A stretch of DNA of 64,000 bases from Campylobacter sp. RM16189 (GTDB taxonomy: Bacteria > Campylobacterota > Campylobacteria > Campylobacterales > Campylobacteraceae), in NCBI RefSeq assembly GCF_012978815.1, contig NZ_LIWR01000044.1, positions 229,395 through 293,394 of the forward strand, given 5' to 3'. Made by a program: the position numbers and the translations under genes. Below the pieces are notes generated by a model. The model made no database searches. It had not been told where the DNA came from and worked only from the letters and a program-made list of their open reading frames with translations. Below are positions 30,979 to 39,865 of the stretch, one piece after another (the stretch's first letter is position 1; each line of letters starts with the position of its first letter).

Positions 30979-33160
30979 TGAGTTTTTGTCCCATCCGGAT
31001 AAGTCCTTTGTATCACATATAACAAATATGCTATATGCAAATGATGATGATGCACAAAGATATGTCAAGTTATTTCATGATATAGCTAAACTCAAGTCTG
31101 ATTTTCAAAAGTATATTAGATGTGGAGATGCTAAAGGGCTTGAAAAAGACCATTCTCTTCTTTCTGCATATATATTTCTTTTAAATTCCTCTCTAGATGA
31201 ATTAACTAGTGCCTTTTGTTTTTTATCTATAGTTTCACACCATGGAGATGTAGATAATTTTTATGAGTTGATAAGTCCAAATAAAAATTTTGGTTCTTCG
31301 TTCCAAAATTCAAAAGAGCTAAAATTTTTGGATGAAGTGGTAAGCAAAGCCACTGGGTTAGATATTTATAAAAATATAAAAACTAACGAACAAGAGCTTA
31401 TAACAAGAGCAAAAAATATTTATTATTTTATACTAAAAAATAAACTAAAAGGCTTTGGCTATAATGATTTTATAGAGTTTAAGAGGATTTATTCGTCTTT
31501 AATATATGCAGATAAATTTGAGGCTATTTTTAGTCAAAAATATGAAAGCTTAAGTCCTGTCAGTATTAATGAACTGGACTCTTATATAAAGCATCTTGAA
31601 AATAAAAATTTCAGCTATAAAAGAAGTGAATTTAGAAAATTTGTATTAAATAATTTTGATAAAAATCATAGTCTTTTTACACTAACTGCGCCAACTGGTT
31701 ACGGTAAAACTTTAACCGCTTTAAATTTTGCTCTTAAATTCCAAAAAGAACGACTCATATATGTTCTCCCCTTTACTTCCATAATAGATCAGACATATGA
31801 GATTCTAAACGAAATTTATTACAATAGTAATGAGATATTAGTATCGAAAGCACATCATAAAACAACTGTCGATGAAAATACTCCAGAGGATAGATACTCA
31901 AAGGTTAAATTTTTAATGGATTCTTTTAGTGCTAATATAAATGTAACAACCCTATATCAGCTTATTTTTGCCATATTTGGTAATAAAAATAAAGATAATG
32001 TTAAATTCAATCAGCTTAAAAATAGTGTAGTTATAGTGGATGAGATTCAAGCTCTACCATATAAGATTAGGACCGATTTTATAAGGCTTTGCGAGATTAT
32101 TTCAGAAAAATTTGCAACAGTTTTTATATTTATGTCCGCAACTATGCCTCTTATAAAAAGTAAAAAGTTTAGAGAAATTTCTGACCCAATATATTTTAAA
32201 AATCAAAACAGATATGTTTTAAAATGGCTTGATATAGGCGGTATTGAAGCAAATTTAATATGCAAAATCAAAGAGAGTGCAAGAGATAAAAATATTCTAG
32301 TGGTGGTAAATACTATTAAAAAAGCGCAAGAGCTATTTTTGCAATTTTGTGATGAATTTGAGTGTTTTAGCTTAAATGGGTATATGCATGATTATCATAA
32401 ACAAAAGACAATAAAGCACATTAAAGATGCTATAGATAAAAATAAAAAAGGATTAGCAAGTCCGATTTTGCTTATTTCTACTCAGTCTATTGAGGCGGGA
32501 GTGGATCTTGATTTTGATATAGGTTTTAGAGAAATTGCTCCCATAAGTTCAATAATACAAACAGCAGGGCGTATAAATAGAAATTTTAATACAAAAGGTA
32601 CTCTTTATGTATTTGATGATATTTGTGGCTATTCTGATACAATTTATAATGATTTGAAGAGAATTGGTGATAATATTTTAAAAGATACGCTAATGAAAAA
32701 TGATATAAATGAAGACGAGATAGTTGTTTTGGTGGATAAGTTTTTCAAAAAAGTGGGTGAGAATTTGGAGATTCCCTGTCTTGAACAAGAAATAAAAGAG
32801 TTGGCATTTTTTGACATAAACACGTCTGTTGAAAATATCTTGAAAGATGACTACAAGACCTTGGTTATTATGGAGCCTGAAAACGGATTTATCAAAAATA
32901 TTGAGACTGAAATTTTTGCTTTAAAAAATAATCATAATATTGATATATTTAAAAAAAGAGATATGCTAAAAAATATAATCAAGAAAATTTCAAGATTTGG
33001 CATCAATATTACCAGTAAAGATATGAAAAATCTACGTTTGTTTGAGATAAAGTGTTTAAAAAATATATTTTATCTGCCGTTTGGCGACACTATGTACAAT
33101 AATTCTTTTGGGCTAAAAAAGGATATTAATTTAAATGTTACAAAAGAGATGTTTGAGTGA
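30971..33160 (+). CDS. cas3: CRISPR helicase-nuclease Cas3 (HD + DEAD-like)
   Basis: 729 residues from a TTG start. HD nuclease domain at the N-terminus: LSHPDKSFVSH, the metal-binding LFHDIAK (His36-Asp37), KDHSLLSAY and VSHHGD. Superfamily 2 helicase: TAPTGYGKT near residue 240 (motif I), IVDEIQALP near 357 (DEAH-box equivalent), MSATMP near 389, STQSIEAGVDLDFD, and QTAGRINRN (motif VI) near 555. Cas3 unwinds and degrades DNA that Cascade has bound. HD and helicase are on one chain and all motifs look intact. Confidence 0.95.
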   Translation: MFSEFLSHPDKSFVSHITNMLYANDDDAQRYVKLFHDIAKLKSDFQKYIRCGDAKGLEKDHSLLSAYIFLLNSSLDELTSAFCFLSIVSHHGDVDNFYELISPNKNFGSSFQNSKELKFLDEVVSKATGLDIYKNIKTNEQELITRAKNIYYFILKNKLKGFGYNDFIEFKRIYSSLIYADKFEAIFSQKYESLSPVSINELDSYIKHLENKNFSYKRSEFRKFVLNNFDKNHSLFTLTAPTGYGKTLTALNFALKFQKERLIYVLPFTSIIDQTYEILNEIYYNSNEILVSKAHHKTTVDENTPEDRYSKVKFLMDSFSANINVTTLYQLIFAIFGNKNKDNVKFNQLKNSVVIVDEIQALPYKIRTDFIRLCEIISEKFATVFIFMSATMPLIKSKKFREISDPIYFKNQNRYVLKWLDIGGIEANLICKIKESARDKNILVVVNTIKKAQELFLQFCDEFECFSLNGYMHDYHKQKTIKHIKDAIDKNKKGLASPILLISTQSIEAGVDLDFDIGFREIAPISSIIQTAGRINRNFNTKGTLYVFDDICGYSDTIYNDLKRIGDNILKDTLMKNDINEDEIVVLVDKFFKKVGENLEIPCLEQEIKELAFFDINTSVENILKDDYKTLVIMEPENGFIKNIETEIFALKNNHNIDIFKKRDMLKNIIKKISRFGINITSKDMKNLRLFEIKCLKNIFYLPFGDTMYNNSFGLKKDINLNVTKEMFE

Positions 33161-33657
33161 TGTTTGATCAAGACGAAGTGACTGGTACCTTGGTAAATTA
33201 TTATACGACCTGTAAGCGTGAAGCTTGGCTTTATGCACACCATATATATCCTGATCAAGAGGATGAAAATATGGCTTTAGGTAGGACAATAGCGGAGATA
33301 AAAGAGCAGAATTTACAAGATTTTGCCTTTGCAAATCTAAAATTTGATAAACTTTCAAAAGAGCGCGGACACTATTTGGTAACCGAATACAAAAAGAGTT
33401 TAAAAAATCCGGAAGCAGGCAAGATGCAGCTTTTGTTTTATCTCTATCTTTTAAAAATCGGATTAAGGCTAAAAGAGGTAAAAGGCAGGCTGATAAGCGG
33501 CAAAAGCGCGTTCTTAGTAGATGCAAGTGAAGAAAATTTAAATATGATAAAAGAGATTTTAATCGATATAGAAAAACTTGTAAATATGCCAACAGCCCCA
33601 AAATTTGAGTATAAAAAGATATGCGATAATTGTGCATATAGAAATTATTGTATGTGA
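33160..33657 (+). CDS. cas4: CRISPR adaptation nuclease Cas4
   Basis: 165 residues. The ATG overlaps the cas3 TGA by one base. N-terminal DEVTGTLVNYYTTCKREAWLYAHHI carries the first Fe-S cysteine, and the C-terminal CDNCAYRNYC supplies the other three, as expected for a 4Fe-4S RecB-type nuclease. The nuclease motif is VTEYKKSLKN followed by QLLFYLYLLK. Cas4 selects and trims PAM-containing prespacers. Confidence 0.93.
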   Translation: MFDQDEVTGTLVNYYTTCKREAWLYAHHIYPDQEDENMALGRTIAEIKEQNLQDFAFANLKFDKLSKERGHYLVTEYKKSLKNPEAGKMQLLFYLYLLKIGLRLKEVKGRLISGKSAFLVDASEENLNMIKEILIDIEKLVNMPTAPKFEYKKICDNCAYRNYCM

Positions 33658-33665
33658 GATAAGCT

Positions 33666-33944
33666 TTGTATGTAATACTATTTTATGACATTATGGGCGC
33701 AGAGTCTAAAGAGAAAAACAATGCAAATCGCATAAGAAAAGCAGTGGAAAAATATCTGCCGCGCGTGCAGTTTTCTGTTTTTGAGGGCGAGATAAGGCAG
33801 AGTGATTTTAAGAAGTTAGCCGCAATCTTGCAAAAAGAGTGCATAAAAGAGCTTGATTCCATCATCATATACACATTTAACTCGCTTAAATATTCAGATA
33901 GAATAGTAATCGGGCAGGATAAAAATCAATCACTTTTTAGCTAG
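33666..33944 (+). CDS. cas2: CRISPR adaptation protein Cas2
   Basis: 92 residues starting at TTG (33666). The ferredoxin-like fold signature is clear: YVILFYDI at the N-terminus, KYLPRVQFSVFEGEI mid-protein and DSIIIYTF. A short Lys/Asn-rich insertion (ESKEKNNAN) follows the first strand. Cas2 bridges two Cas1 dimers in the integration complex. It lies between cas4 and cas1, whereas the usual order in I-B loci is cas4-cas1-cas2. Confidence 0.93.
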   Translation: MYVILFYDIMGAESKEKNNANRIRKAVEKYLPRVQFSVFEGEIRQSDFKKLAAILQKECIKELDSIIIYTFNSLKYSDRIVIGQDKNQSLFS

Positions 33945-33952
33945 GATAAAAT

Positions 33953-34951
33953 ATGCAAAAAAATGATAGAACACACTTTATTTTAAATCCTGGGCGATTA
34001 AGACGGCAGGATAATAATATATATTTTGATAAATATGACGATGAAATGTCGGTTGTAGCGACTAAAATTTTGCCTATTAATGCTGTAGACGAAATTTATA
34101 TACTGGCAAAAGTTGATATGGATAGCTATACTATGGCATTTTTAGCCGACAATAACGTGCTTTTGCACATATTTAGTCCCTATCAGAGCTTTCGTGGCAA
34201 TTTTTTTCCAAATACTTCAAATTCAGTAAATAAAAGCGGATTTGTGCTTTTGCAGCAATTAAGATCTTTTGACGATGAAATTAAGAGAAGCTATATAGCT
34301 AGAGAGATAACAAGAGCCCATATTTTAAACGATGCACTTAATTGCAAAAGACATGGAGTAAAATTTGATACCAATCCTCATATATCAGCACTTGAAGTCG
34401 CTAAAACAATACCTGAAATAATGGCCGTTGAGGGTTCTTTTCAAAAGTTATATTATGAAAAATGGAATGAAATAATATCTGATCAAAAGAGCTTTAAATT
34501 TACAGTCCGCTCCAAGCGCCCTCCGGCCGATAAGATAAATAGTTTTATAAGTTATGTAAATACGCGTATTTACAATGTGTGCTTGAGTGAAATTTATAAG
34601 ACCGAGCTTGATCCTAGGATTGGTTTTCTGCACGAGCCAAACTATCGCTCTTTAAGCTTGCATCTGGATTTGGCTGAGATTTTTAAACCTATTTTAGGTG
34701 ATACTCTAATATTTTCGATGTTGAATAAAAAAGAGATTACTGCAAAAGATTTTGAGACTAATGCCGGAAGAATAAAATTTACAAATGATGCAGTGCAAAA
34801 AATAGAGATGAAAATGATATCTAAATTAACGGATCAGATAGAAGCAGGAGGACAAAAGCTTACATGGAGACAGATTATTCGCAGAGAAGCAAACCGGCTT
34901 AAAAAATGTATATGCGAAAATGCACCATACGAAGGTTTTGTATATCAATAA
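33953..34951 (+). CDS. cas1: CRISPR integrase Cas1
   Basis: 332 residues. N-terminal beta domain (RTHFILNPGRLRRQDNNIYF) then the helical catalytic domain. Catalytic residues are visible: Glu in MAVEGSFQKLYYEKW, His in GFLHEPNYRSLSLHLD and the Asp/Glu of LDLAEIFKP. Cas1 integrates new spacers at the leader end of the array, which begins 137 bp downstream. It is the last gene of the cas operon. Confidence 0.96.
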   Translation: MQKNDRTHFILNPGRLRRQDNNIYFDKYDDEMSVVATKILPINAVDEIYILAKVDMDSYTMAFLADNNVLLHIFSPYQSFRGNFFPNTSNSVNKSGFVLLQQLRSFDDEIKRSYIAREITRAHILNDALNCKRHGVKFDTNPHISALEVAKTIPEIMAVEGSFQKLYYEKWNEIISDQKSFKFTVRSKRPPADKINSFISYVNTRIYNVCLSEIYKTELDPRIGFLHEPNYRSLSLHLDLAEIFKPILGDTLIFSMLNKKEITAKDFETNAGRIKFTNDAVQKIEMKMISKLTDQIEAGGQKLTWRQIIRREANRLKKCICENAPYEGFVYQ

Positions 34952-35088
34952 AGCTTTGCTTAAGATTTTAAAATACTCGTAATTTTGGGCCTTGCGTATT
35001 TTAGCAATATCAATTTTAATTTATTTATAAGGTAAATGCATATAAACTTTTATCTACAAACTACCTTGTAGTTTTATATTTGAGTGCT
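34952..35088 (+). promoter_or_regulatory. CRISPR leader
   Basis: 137-bp AT-rich non-coding stretch between cas1 and the first repeat. It contains a weak hairpin (TAAAATAC at 34969-34976 with GTATTTTA at 34996-35003) that could end the cas transcript. It also contains a perfect 7-bp inverted repeat, AAACTAC-CTT-GTAGTTT, at 35058-35074, 14 bp before repeat 1, and a TATATT at 35075-35080. The opposite end of the array has the degenerate repeat, so this is the leader side. Confidence 0.75.
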
Positions 35089-38048
35089 GTTAGAATTTGC
35101 CTTTTAGGCTTTGAAACCCGCGCGATAGATAGCTCAAAGCGTCTATTTTCTAAGTTAGAATTTGCCTTTTAGGCTTTGAAACTCAAAAAGGTAATCAATT
35201 TATAAATTTAATCAACGATGTTAGAATTTGCCTTTTAGGCTTTGAAACTATAATCGTTCCGATGTTAAATCTTCAGATTTTGGAGTTAGAATTTGCCTTT
35301 TAGGCTTTGAAACCCTATTTTTTCAACTGTAGCCCTTTGTAAATTTAGGGTTAGAATTTGCCTTTTAGGCTTTGAAACATTCGCTTGAAGTCCATTTGCC
35401 GGCACCTACTCCGTGTTAGAATTTGCCTTTTAGGCTTTGAAACTCTATAACGGTTTGCGTGTTTTTTTCGATTTCCGGTTAGAATTTGCCTTTTAGGCTT
35501 TGAAACTGCTTTCAAGATTTAACATTATGCAGCCTCCTTGACGGTTAGAATTTGCCTTTTAGGCTTTGAAACTATGAGGGGGCTAACTCTATTGCTGATG
35601 GACTCAAAGTTAGAATTTGCCTTTTAGGCTTTGAAACTGCTCATTTGAGCTATTGGTCTTTCAAACTCATACAAGTTAGAATTTGCCTTTTAGGCTTTGA
35701 AACAAAAATTTCAACAAACACCAATCCTTGATTTTTTTCAGTTAGAATTTGCCTTTTAGGCTTTGAAACTGTGTTCGTTTATGATGAACTTCACGCAGCT
35801 AAAGACGGTTAGAATTTGCCTTTTAGGCTTTGAAACTGCTATAAAAACTATCAATGAAGCACAAAAACCTAAGTTAGAATTTGCCTTTTAGGCTTTGAAA
35901 CATGAAACAATCCAAAAACTAAGAGAATACCCAGATAAGTTAGAATTTGCCTTTTAGGCTTTGAAACTCCACTCAGCGCCTTTCCATGCAAAAAAGCCAC
36001 AAGGTTAGAATTTGCCTTTTAGGCTTTGAAACAAAACAAGACCAGCTCTTTCGTATTTTTTTCTATTTTGTTAGAATTTGCCTTTTAGGCTTTGAAACTT
36101 GTATTGCGTTTTTCGTGTTTAACCGCTGTTTTATAGGTTAGAATTTGCCTTTTAGGCTTTGAAACTAAGATAAGCGGGCTAAAGCCATTCGCCGATGGCG
36201 GGTTAGAATTTGCCTTTTAGGCTTTGAAACTCAACGATCTAAAAATTATGGCCTTAAAAGCTAAAGTTAGAATTTGCCTTTTAGGCTTTGAAACTAAATG
36301 AGGAAGGACTATCAAGCTCGGCTAAATTTTAGTTAGAATTTGCCTTTTAGGCTTTGAAACTGGTATTTGATAAGCCTCTGCTTGATGATTTAAAAAGTTA
36401 GAATTTGCCTTTTAGGCTTTGAAACAAAGAACATGTTGATTTCGATTTACATCTCATACTAGTTAGAATTTGCCTTTTAGGCTTTGAAACTCTTTAGAAA
36501 CGTCAGCACCTACAAAAAAATCTTTTTGTTAGAATTTGCCTTTTAGGCTTTGAAACGAAGAACACGCGATAACCGATCACTTTGACGGGGTTAGAATTTG
36601 CCTTTTAGGCTTTGAAACTTTGATAGGAAAAACATCGCTTTTTTTGTTTTATGGTTAGAATTTGCCTTTTAGGCTTTGAAACAATGTGAATATGTAACAC
36701 TAAAATTTGACAAATAAGGTTAGAATTTGCCTTTTAGGCTTTGAAACGTAAAAATAAGCGTTGAGATGTTTTGATTTTGTATCGTTAGAATTTGCCTTTT
36801 AGGCTTTGAAACTTCAAAAAAAATAGAAGATGCTTGGGGCAATATCTACGTTAGAATTTGCCTTTTAGGCTTTGAAACATACTTAAGCAGGGTCTCTTGA
36901 CCCTGCTATATACATGTTAGAATTTGCCTTTTAGGCTTTGAAACTTGCCGTTACTACTACACTCAACGTCACTTATAACAGGTTAGAATTTGCCTTTTAG
37001 GCTTTGAAACAGCAAAATTTCACAAGAACATTTAAAAAGAGCAGAAGGTTAGAATTTGCCTTTTAGGCTTTGAAACTGGTAAATGTCAAGATGGTTTCAG
37101 TTTTCCATATAGTTAGAATTTGCCTTTTAGGCTTTGAAACTATATAGGAGAAAGGGGAAATAGAAATAAAGTAAAGTTAGAATTTGCCTTTTAGGCTTTG
37201 AAACAATGGTGATTGCGGTTCGTATTTTGATGGCCAGCACGTTAGAATTTGCCTTTTAGGCTTTGAAACCCGCCCGACTACGTAGATAAATTAAGGGCGC
37301 AATATCGTTAGAATTTGCCTTTTAGGCTTTGAAACATGGATGAAAAGAAAACCGCTGAAGCTACGGAAACCTGTTAGAATTTGCCTTTTAGGCTTTGAAA
37401 CTCAATAGTGAAAGAACAAAAACAAGCCTACATCGGTTAGAATTTGCCTTTTAGGCTTTGAAACTGTTAATGAGCGCAGTCAATGCGGAAAATGAAGCAT
37501 GTTAGAATTTGCCTTTTAGGCTTTGAAACCCGTAGCACAATCATTCCGATTACTAAGAGCTGGGGTTAGAATTTGCCTTTTAGGCTTTGAAACCGTCTTG
37601 TTTAGTTTATATTTTAGCTCCATACTTGAGTTAGAATTTGCCTTTTAGGCTTTGAAACTCATCTGTTTTATGTGATTTTCTTTTTGGGCTTTTTAGTTAG
37701 AATTTGCCTTTTAGGCTTTGAAACTTGAACTCTTGAGCTGAAATTTCTACTGCTGAGCGTTAGAATTTGCCTTTTAGGCTTTGAAACTATCAGCTAGTGC
37801 AACAGATGAAATGGCTCAAGCTGGGTTAGAATTTGCCTTTTAGGCTTTGAAACAAACGTAGGCATATTTCGTTGTAGCGTCTGCGTTTTCGTTAGAATTT
37901 GCCTTTTAGGCTTTGAAACAGAGAAACAATAAAGGGATTATTATGAGTGAAATTTGTTAGAATTTGCCTTTTAGGCTTTGAAACTGCCACGATTGCATTT
38001 TAACCCCTGATAACATTGAGTTAGAATTTGCCTTTTAGGCTTTTACTG
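35089..38048 (+). CRISPR. CRISPR array, 46 repeats of 29 nt, 45 spacers
   Basis: The repeat begins GTTAGAATTTGCC and ends GGCTTTGAAAC with TTTTA between, and holds a GCCT-TTT-AGGC mini-hairpin. Repeat starts run from 35089 to 38020 with a mean period of ~65 bp; spacers are 33-38 nt. The first 45 copies look identical. The last (38020-38048) keeps 24 nt and then reads TTACTG in place of GAAAC, marking the trailer end. Transcription is therefore left to right, giving crRNAs with 5' handle TTTGAAAC. It belongs to the type I-B cas genes immediately upstream. No two spacers are identical and none was seen to match the rest of the window. Confidence 0.98.
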
Positions 38049-38088
38049 AATAGATAAAAATAAAAAACAATTTGGAGGTAATTAAAGC

Positions 38089-38286
38089 ATGACTTTAAAA
38101 GAAGTGAGTGAAATAACACAAATACCTTATTCAACTTTGGCATATTGGAATAGATGTAGCGACTATAAAAAGAGCCTCATAAATTTTCTAAAAGCTAGTG
38201 ATAGATCAGTACTTTTAATGTATTTTCAAGAAAAATCGCACTCTAAAAAAGGTGCTAAAATTTCTATTTATAATTTTATTTTTTGA
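38089..38286 (+). CDS. Small HTH-like protein at the trailer end of the CRISPR array
   Basis: 65 residues, starting 40 bp after the last, degenerate repeat. A very good ribosome-binding site (GGAGGT, 38074-38079) lies 9 nt before the ATG. Residues 2-35 (TLKEVSEITQIPYSTLAYW...) read as a helix-turn-helix of the MerR/Xre-like kind. The C-terminus is basic and short, so it may be a truncated regulator or a complete small one. No partner gene is adjacent. I do not recognise a specific family. Confidence 0.6.
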   Translation: MTLKEVSEITQIPYSTLAYWNRCSDYKKSLINFLKASDRSVLLMYFQEKSHSKKGAKISIYNFIF

Positions 38287-38372
38287 ATTATCATTGTTTT
38301 TAAATAGAAAATTTATGTATCGGATAAAACTTGACATATTTGAGATTTTATATATATTTTAAATTTTATTCA

Positions 38373-38378
38373 TATAAT
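38373..38378 (+). promoter_or_regulatory. Candidate -10 box for thiD
   Basis: TATAAT 32 bp before the thiD ATG; AAAGG at 38399-38403 is the ribosome-binding site. The upstream 38287-38409 stretch shows no TPP-riboswitch core. Confidence 0.55.
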
Positions 38379-38409
38379 ATTATTTTAATTTGCTATCCAA
38401 AGGTATTAG

Positions 38410-39147
38410 ATGAAAAAAATTTTAATCATCGCGGGCTCTTGTAGCAATGGTGGAGCTGGAATTCAAGCTGATATCAAGGCTTGCTCACATTTTGGTTGCT
38501 ATTCAGCTACCGCAATCACAGCACTAACTGCTGAAAATTCCAATAAGATAAAGAATATAATTTCGCTTGATGCAAATTTTGTAAAAGATCAGCTTGATAT
38601 GCTTAGTGCCGAGTTTGATTTTGATGCTGTTAAGATCGGTATGCTTTTTAATAAAGAGATAATGGATGTAGTGGAGAAATTTCTACATCACAATAAGGCT
38701 CCTGTGGTTTTAGATCCTGTATGTGTATCAAAGATGGGGCATAGGCTAATTAAGGATAGCGCAATTGAGAAACTAAAGGAACTTATGCGATTTGCCACTG
38801 TGTCAACTCCGAATTTGCGTGAAGCTAAGGTGCTTTTTGGTGGTGATTTTTCAAATTTGCCTTGCGATACCGTAGTAAAAAAGCATATATTAGATAATAA
38901 AAGCATAGATATTCTGTATGGCAAAGACGGAAGTGTAAGTAGTTTTGAGACTCTTTTAGCCGATCCTTTGGTTATTATTGGGGCGGGATGTACTTTTTCT
39001 AGCTCATTGGCTTGTCTTTTAGCTCAAGGAAATAGTATAGAAGATGCTATTAAAAAGGCAAAAGAATATATTTATAATGCTATTATAAGTGGAGTTGATA
39101 CAAAACTAGGCTCAAGAAAACTACTAAACCATGGAGCAAAAGCCTAA
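38410..39147 (+). CDS. thiD: Hydroxymethylpyrimidine (phosphate) kinase
   Basis: 245 residues, slightly shorter than the usual ~265. Ribokinase-fold signatures: IIAGSCSNGGAGIQADIKA at the N-terminus (typical GSDSGGGAGIQAD with changes), AVKIGML, VLDPVCVSKMG, TPNLREAKVL, and the anion-hole IGAGCTFSSSLA. It phosphorylates HMP and HMP-P for thiamin synthesis. It stands alone between the CRISPR region and a methyltransferase gene. A separate ThiD2-like protein occurs at 43.0 kb. Confidence 0.9.
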   Translation: MKKILIIAGSCSNGGAGIQADIKACSHFGCYSATAITALTAENSNKIKNIISLDANFVKDQLDMLSAEFDFDAVKIGMLFNKEIMDVVEKFLHHNKAPVVLDPVCVSKMGHRLIKDSAIEKLKELMRFATVSTPNLREAKVLFGGDFSNLPCDTVVKKHILDNKSIDILYGKDGSVSSFETLLADPLVIIGAGCTFSSSLACLLAQGNSIEDAIKKAKEYIYNAIISGVDTKLGSRKLLNHGAKA

Positions 39148-39258
39148 TATTTGGCTTTTCTTTCAAAATAAATACACTTTTATTTTGAATATAGTTGATA
39201 AAGACTATTAATTTAAATTTTGGTTACGAAAAAGTATAATCCAAGCAAAGGATCTTTA

Positions 39259-39822
39259 ATGCTAGATTTTATAACTAAGAAATTTTCTAAGCCGGAAGGT
39301 AGGTTCTCCGGACTATTTTTAAATCTTATGAACAAAGGACACAAAAAAGCTGAAATTTGGGCACTGTCTAAGATTGAGATAAAAGACGATATGTGCGTGC
39401 TTGATGTCGGTTGTGGAGGAGGGCTCAATCTCAAAAATATCGCAACCAAACTAAAAATCGGACAGGTTTTTGGTGTGGATTACTCTAAGGACTGCGTAGA
39501 ATATAGTAAGAAATTTAACCAAGAAGCCGTTAGTGATGGTAGGATGCAGATACTGGAGGCCTCGGTTGAAAATTTGCCTTTTGAAAACGGTAAATTCGAT
39601 ATTATAACTGCCTTTGAGACGATATATTTTTGGCCTGATTTAAGGCAAAATTTAAAAGAGATATACAGAGTTTTAAAACATGGTGGCTCGTTTTATATAT
39701 TCGCAGAATTGGCGCTAGATGAAAAAGCCAAAATTTGGGAGAAAATAGTACCAAACATGCGCGTTTGTTTGGCTGATGATCTTTTTGATATGTTAAAAGA
39801 AGCTGGATTTAACAAGACTTAA
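39259..39822 (+). pseudogene. SAM-dependent methyltransferase, C-terminus cut by an in-frame stop
   Basis: 187 codons from ATG 39259 (AAAGGA ribosome-binding site). Class I methyltransferase: motif I VLDVGCGGGLNL, then VFGVDYSKDCVEYSKK, motif region FDIITAFETIYFWPDL and EIYRVLKHGGSFYIF. Translation stops at TAA 39820-39822 after AGFNKT. The same frame stays open beyond it for 16 codons, reading NIAHENGRWNLYVAIK, to a TAG at 39871-39873, and this looks like the normal last strand of such enzymes. The protein is probably shortened by a nonsense mutation; it may or may not remain active. Confidence 0.75.
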
Positions 39823-39865
39823 AATATCGCGCATGAAAACGGTAGATGGAATTTATACGTCGCGA

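Noticed and set aside
33131..33637. 168-codon minus-strand frame opposite cas4
   Set aside because: No ribosome-binding site, odd composition and complete overlap with cas4, whose motifs are clear; a shadow frame.
35573..36201. Spacers 8 and 17 share GGGCTAA and GATGG blocks, suggesting one target
   Set aside because: The blocks are offset by one base and the sequence between differs, so common origin is not supported.
38287..38409. Possible TPP riboswitch before thiD
   Set aside because: The conserved CUGAGA and related core segments are absent, and the region is plain AT-rich DNA with a promoter.
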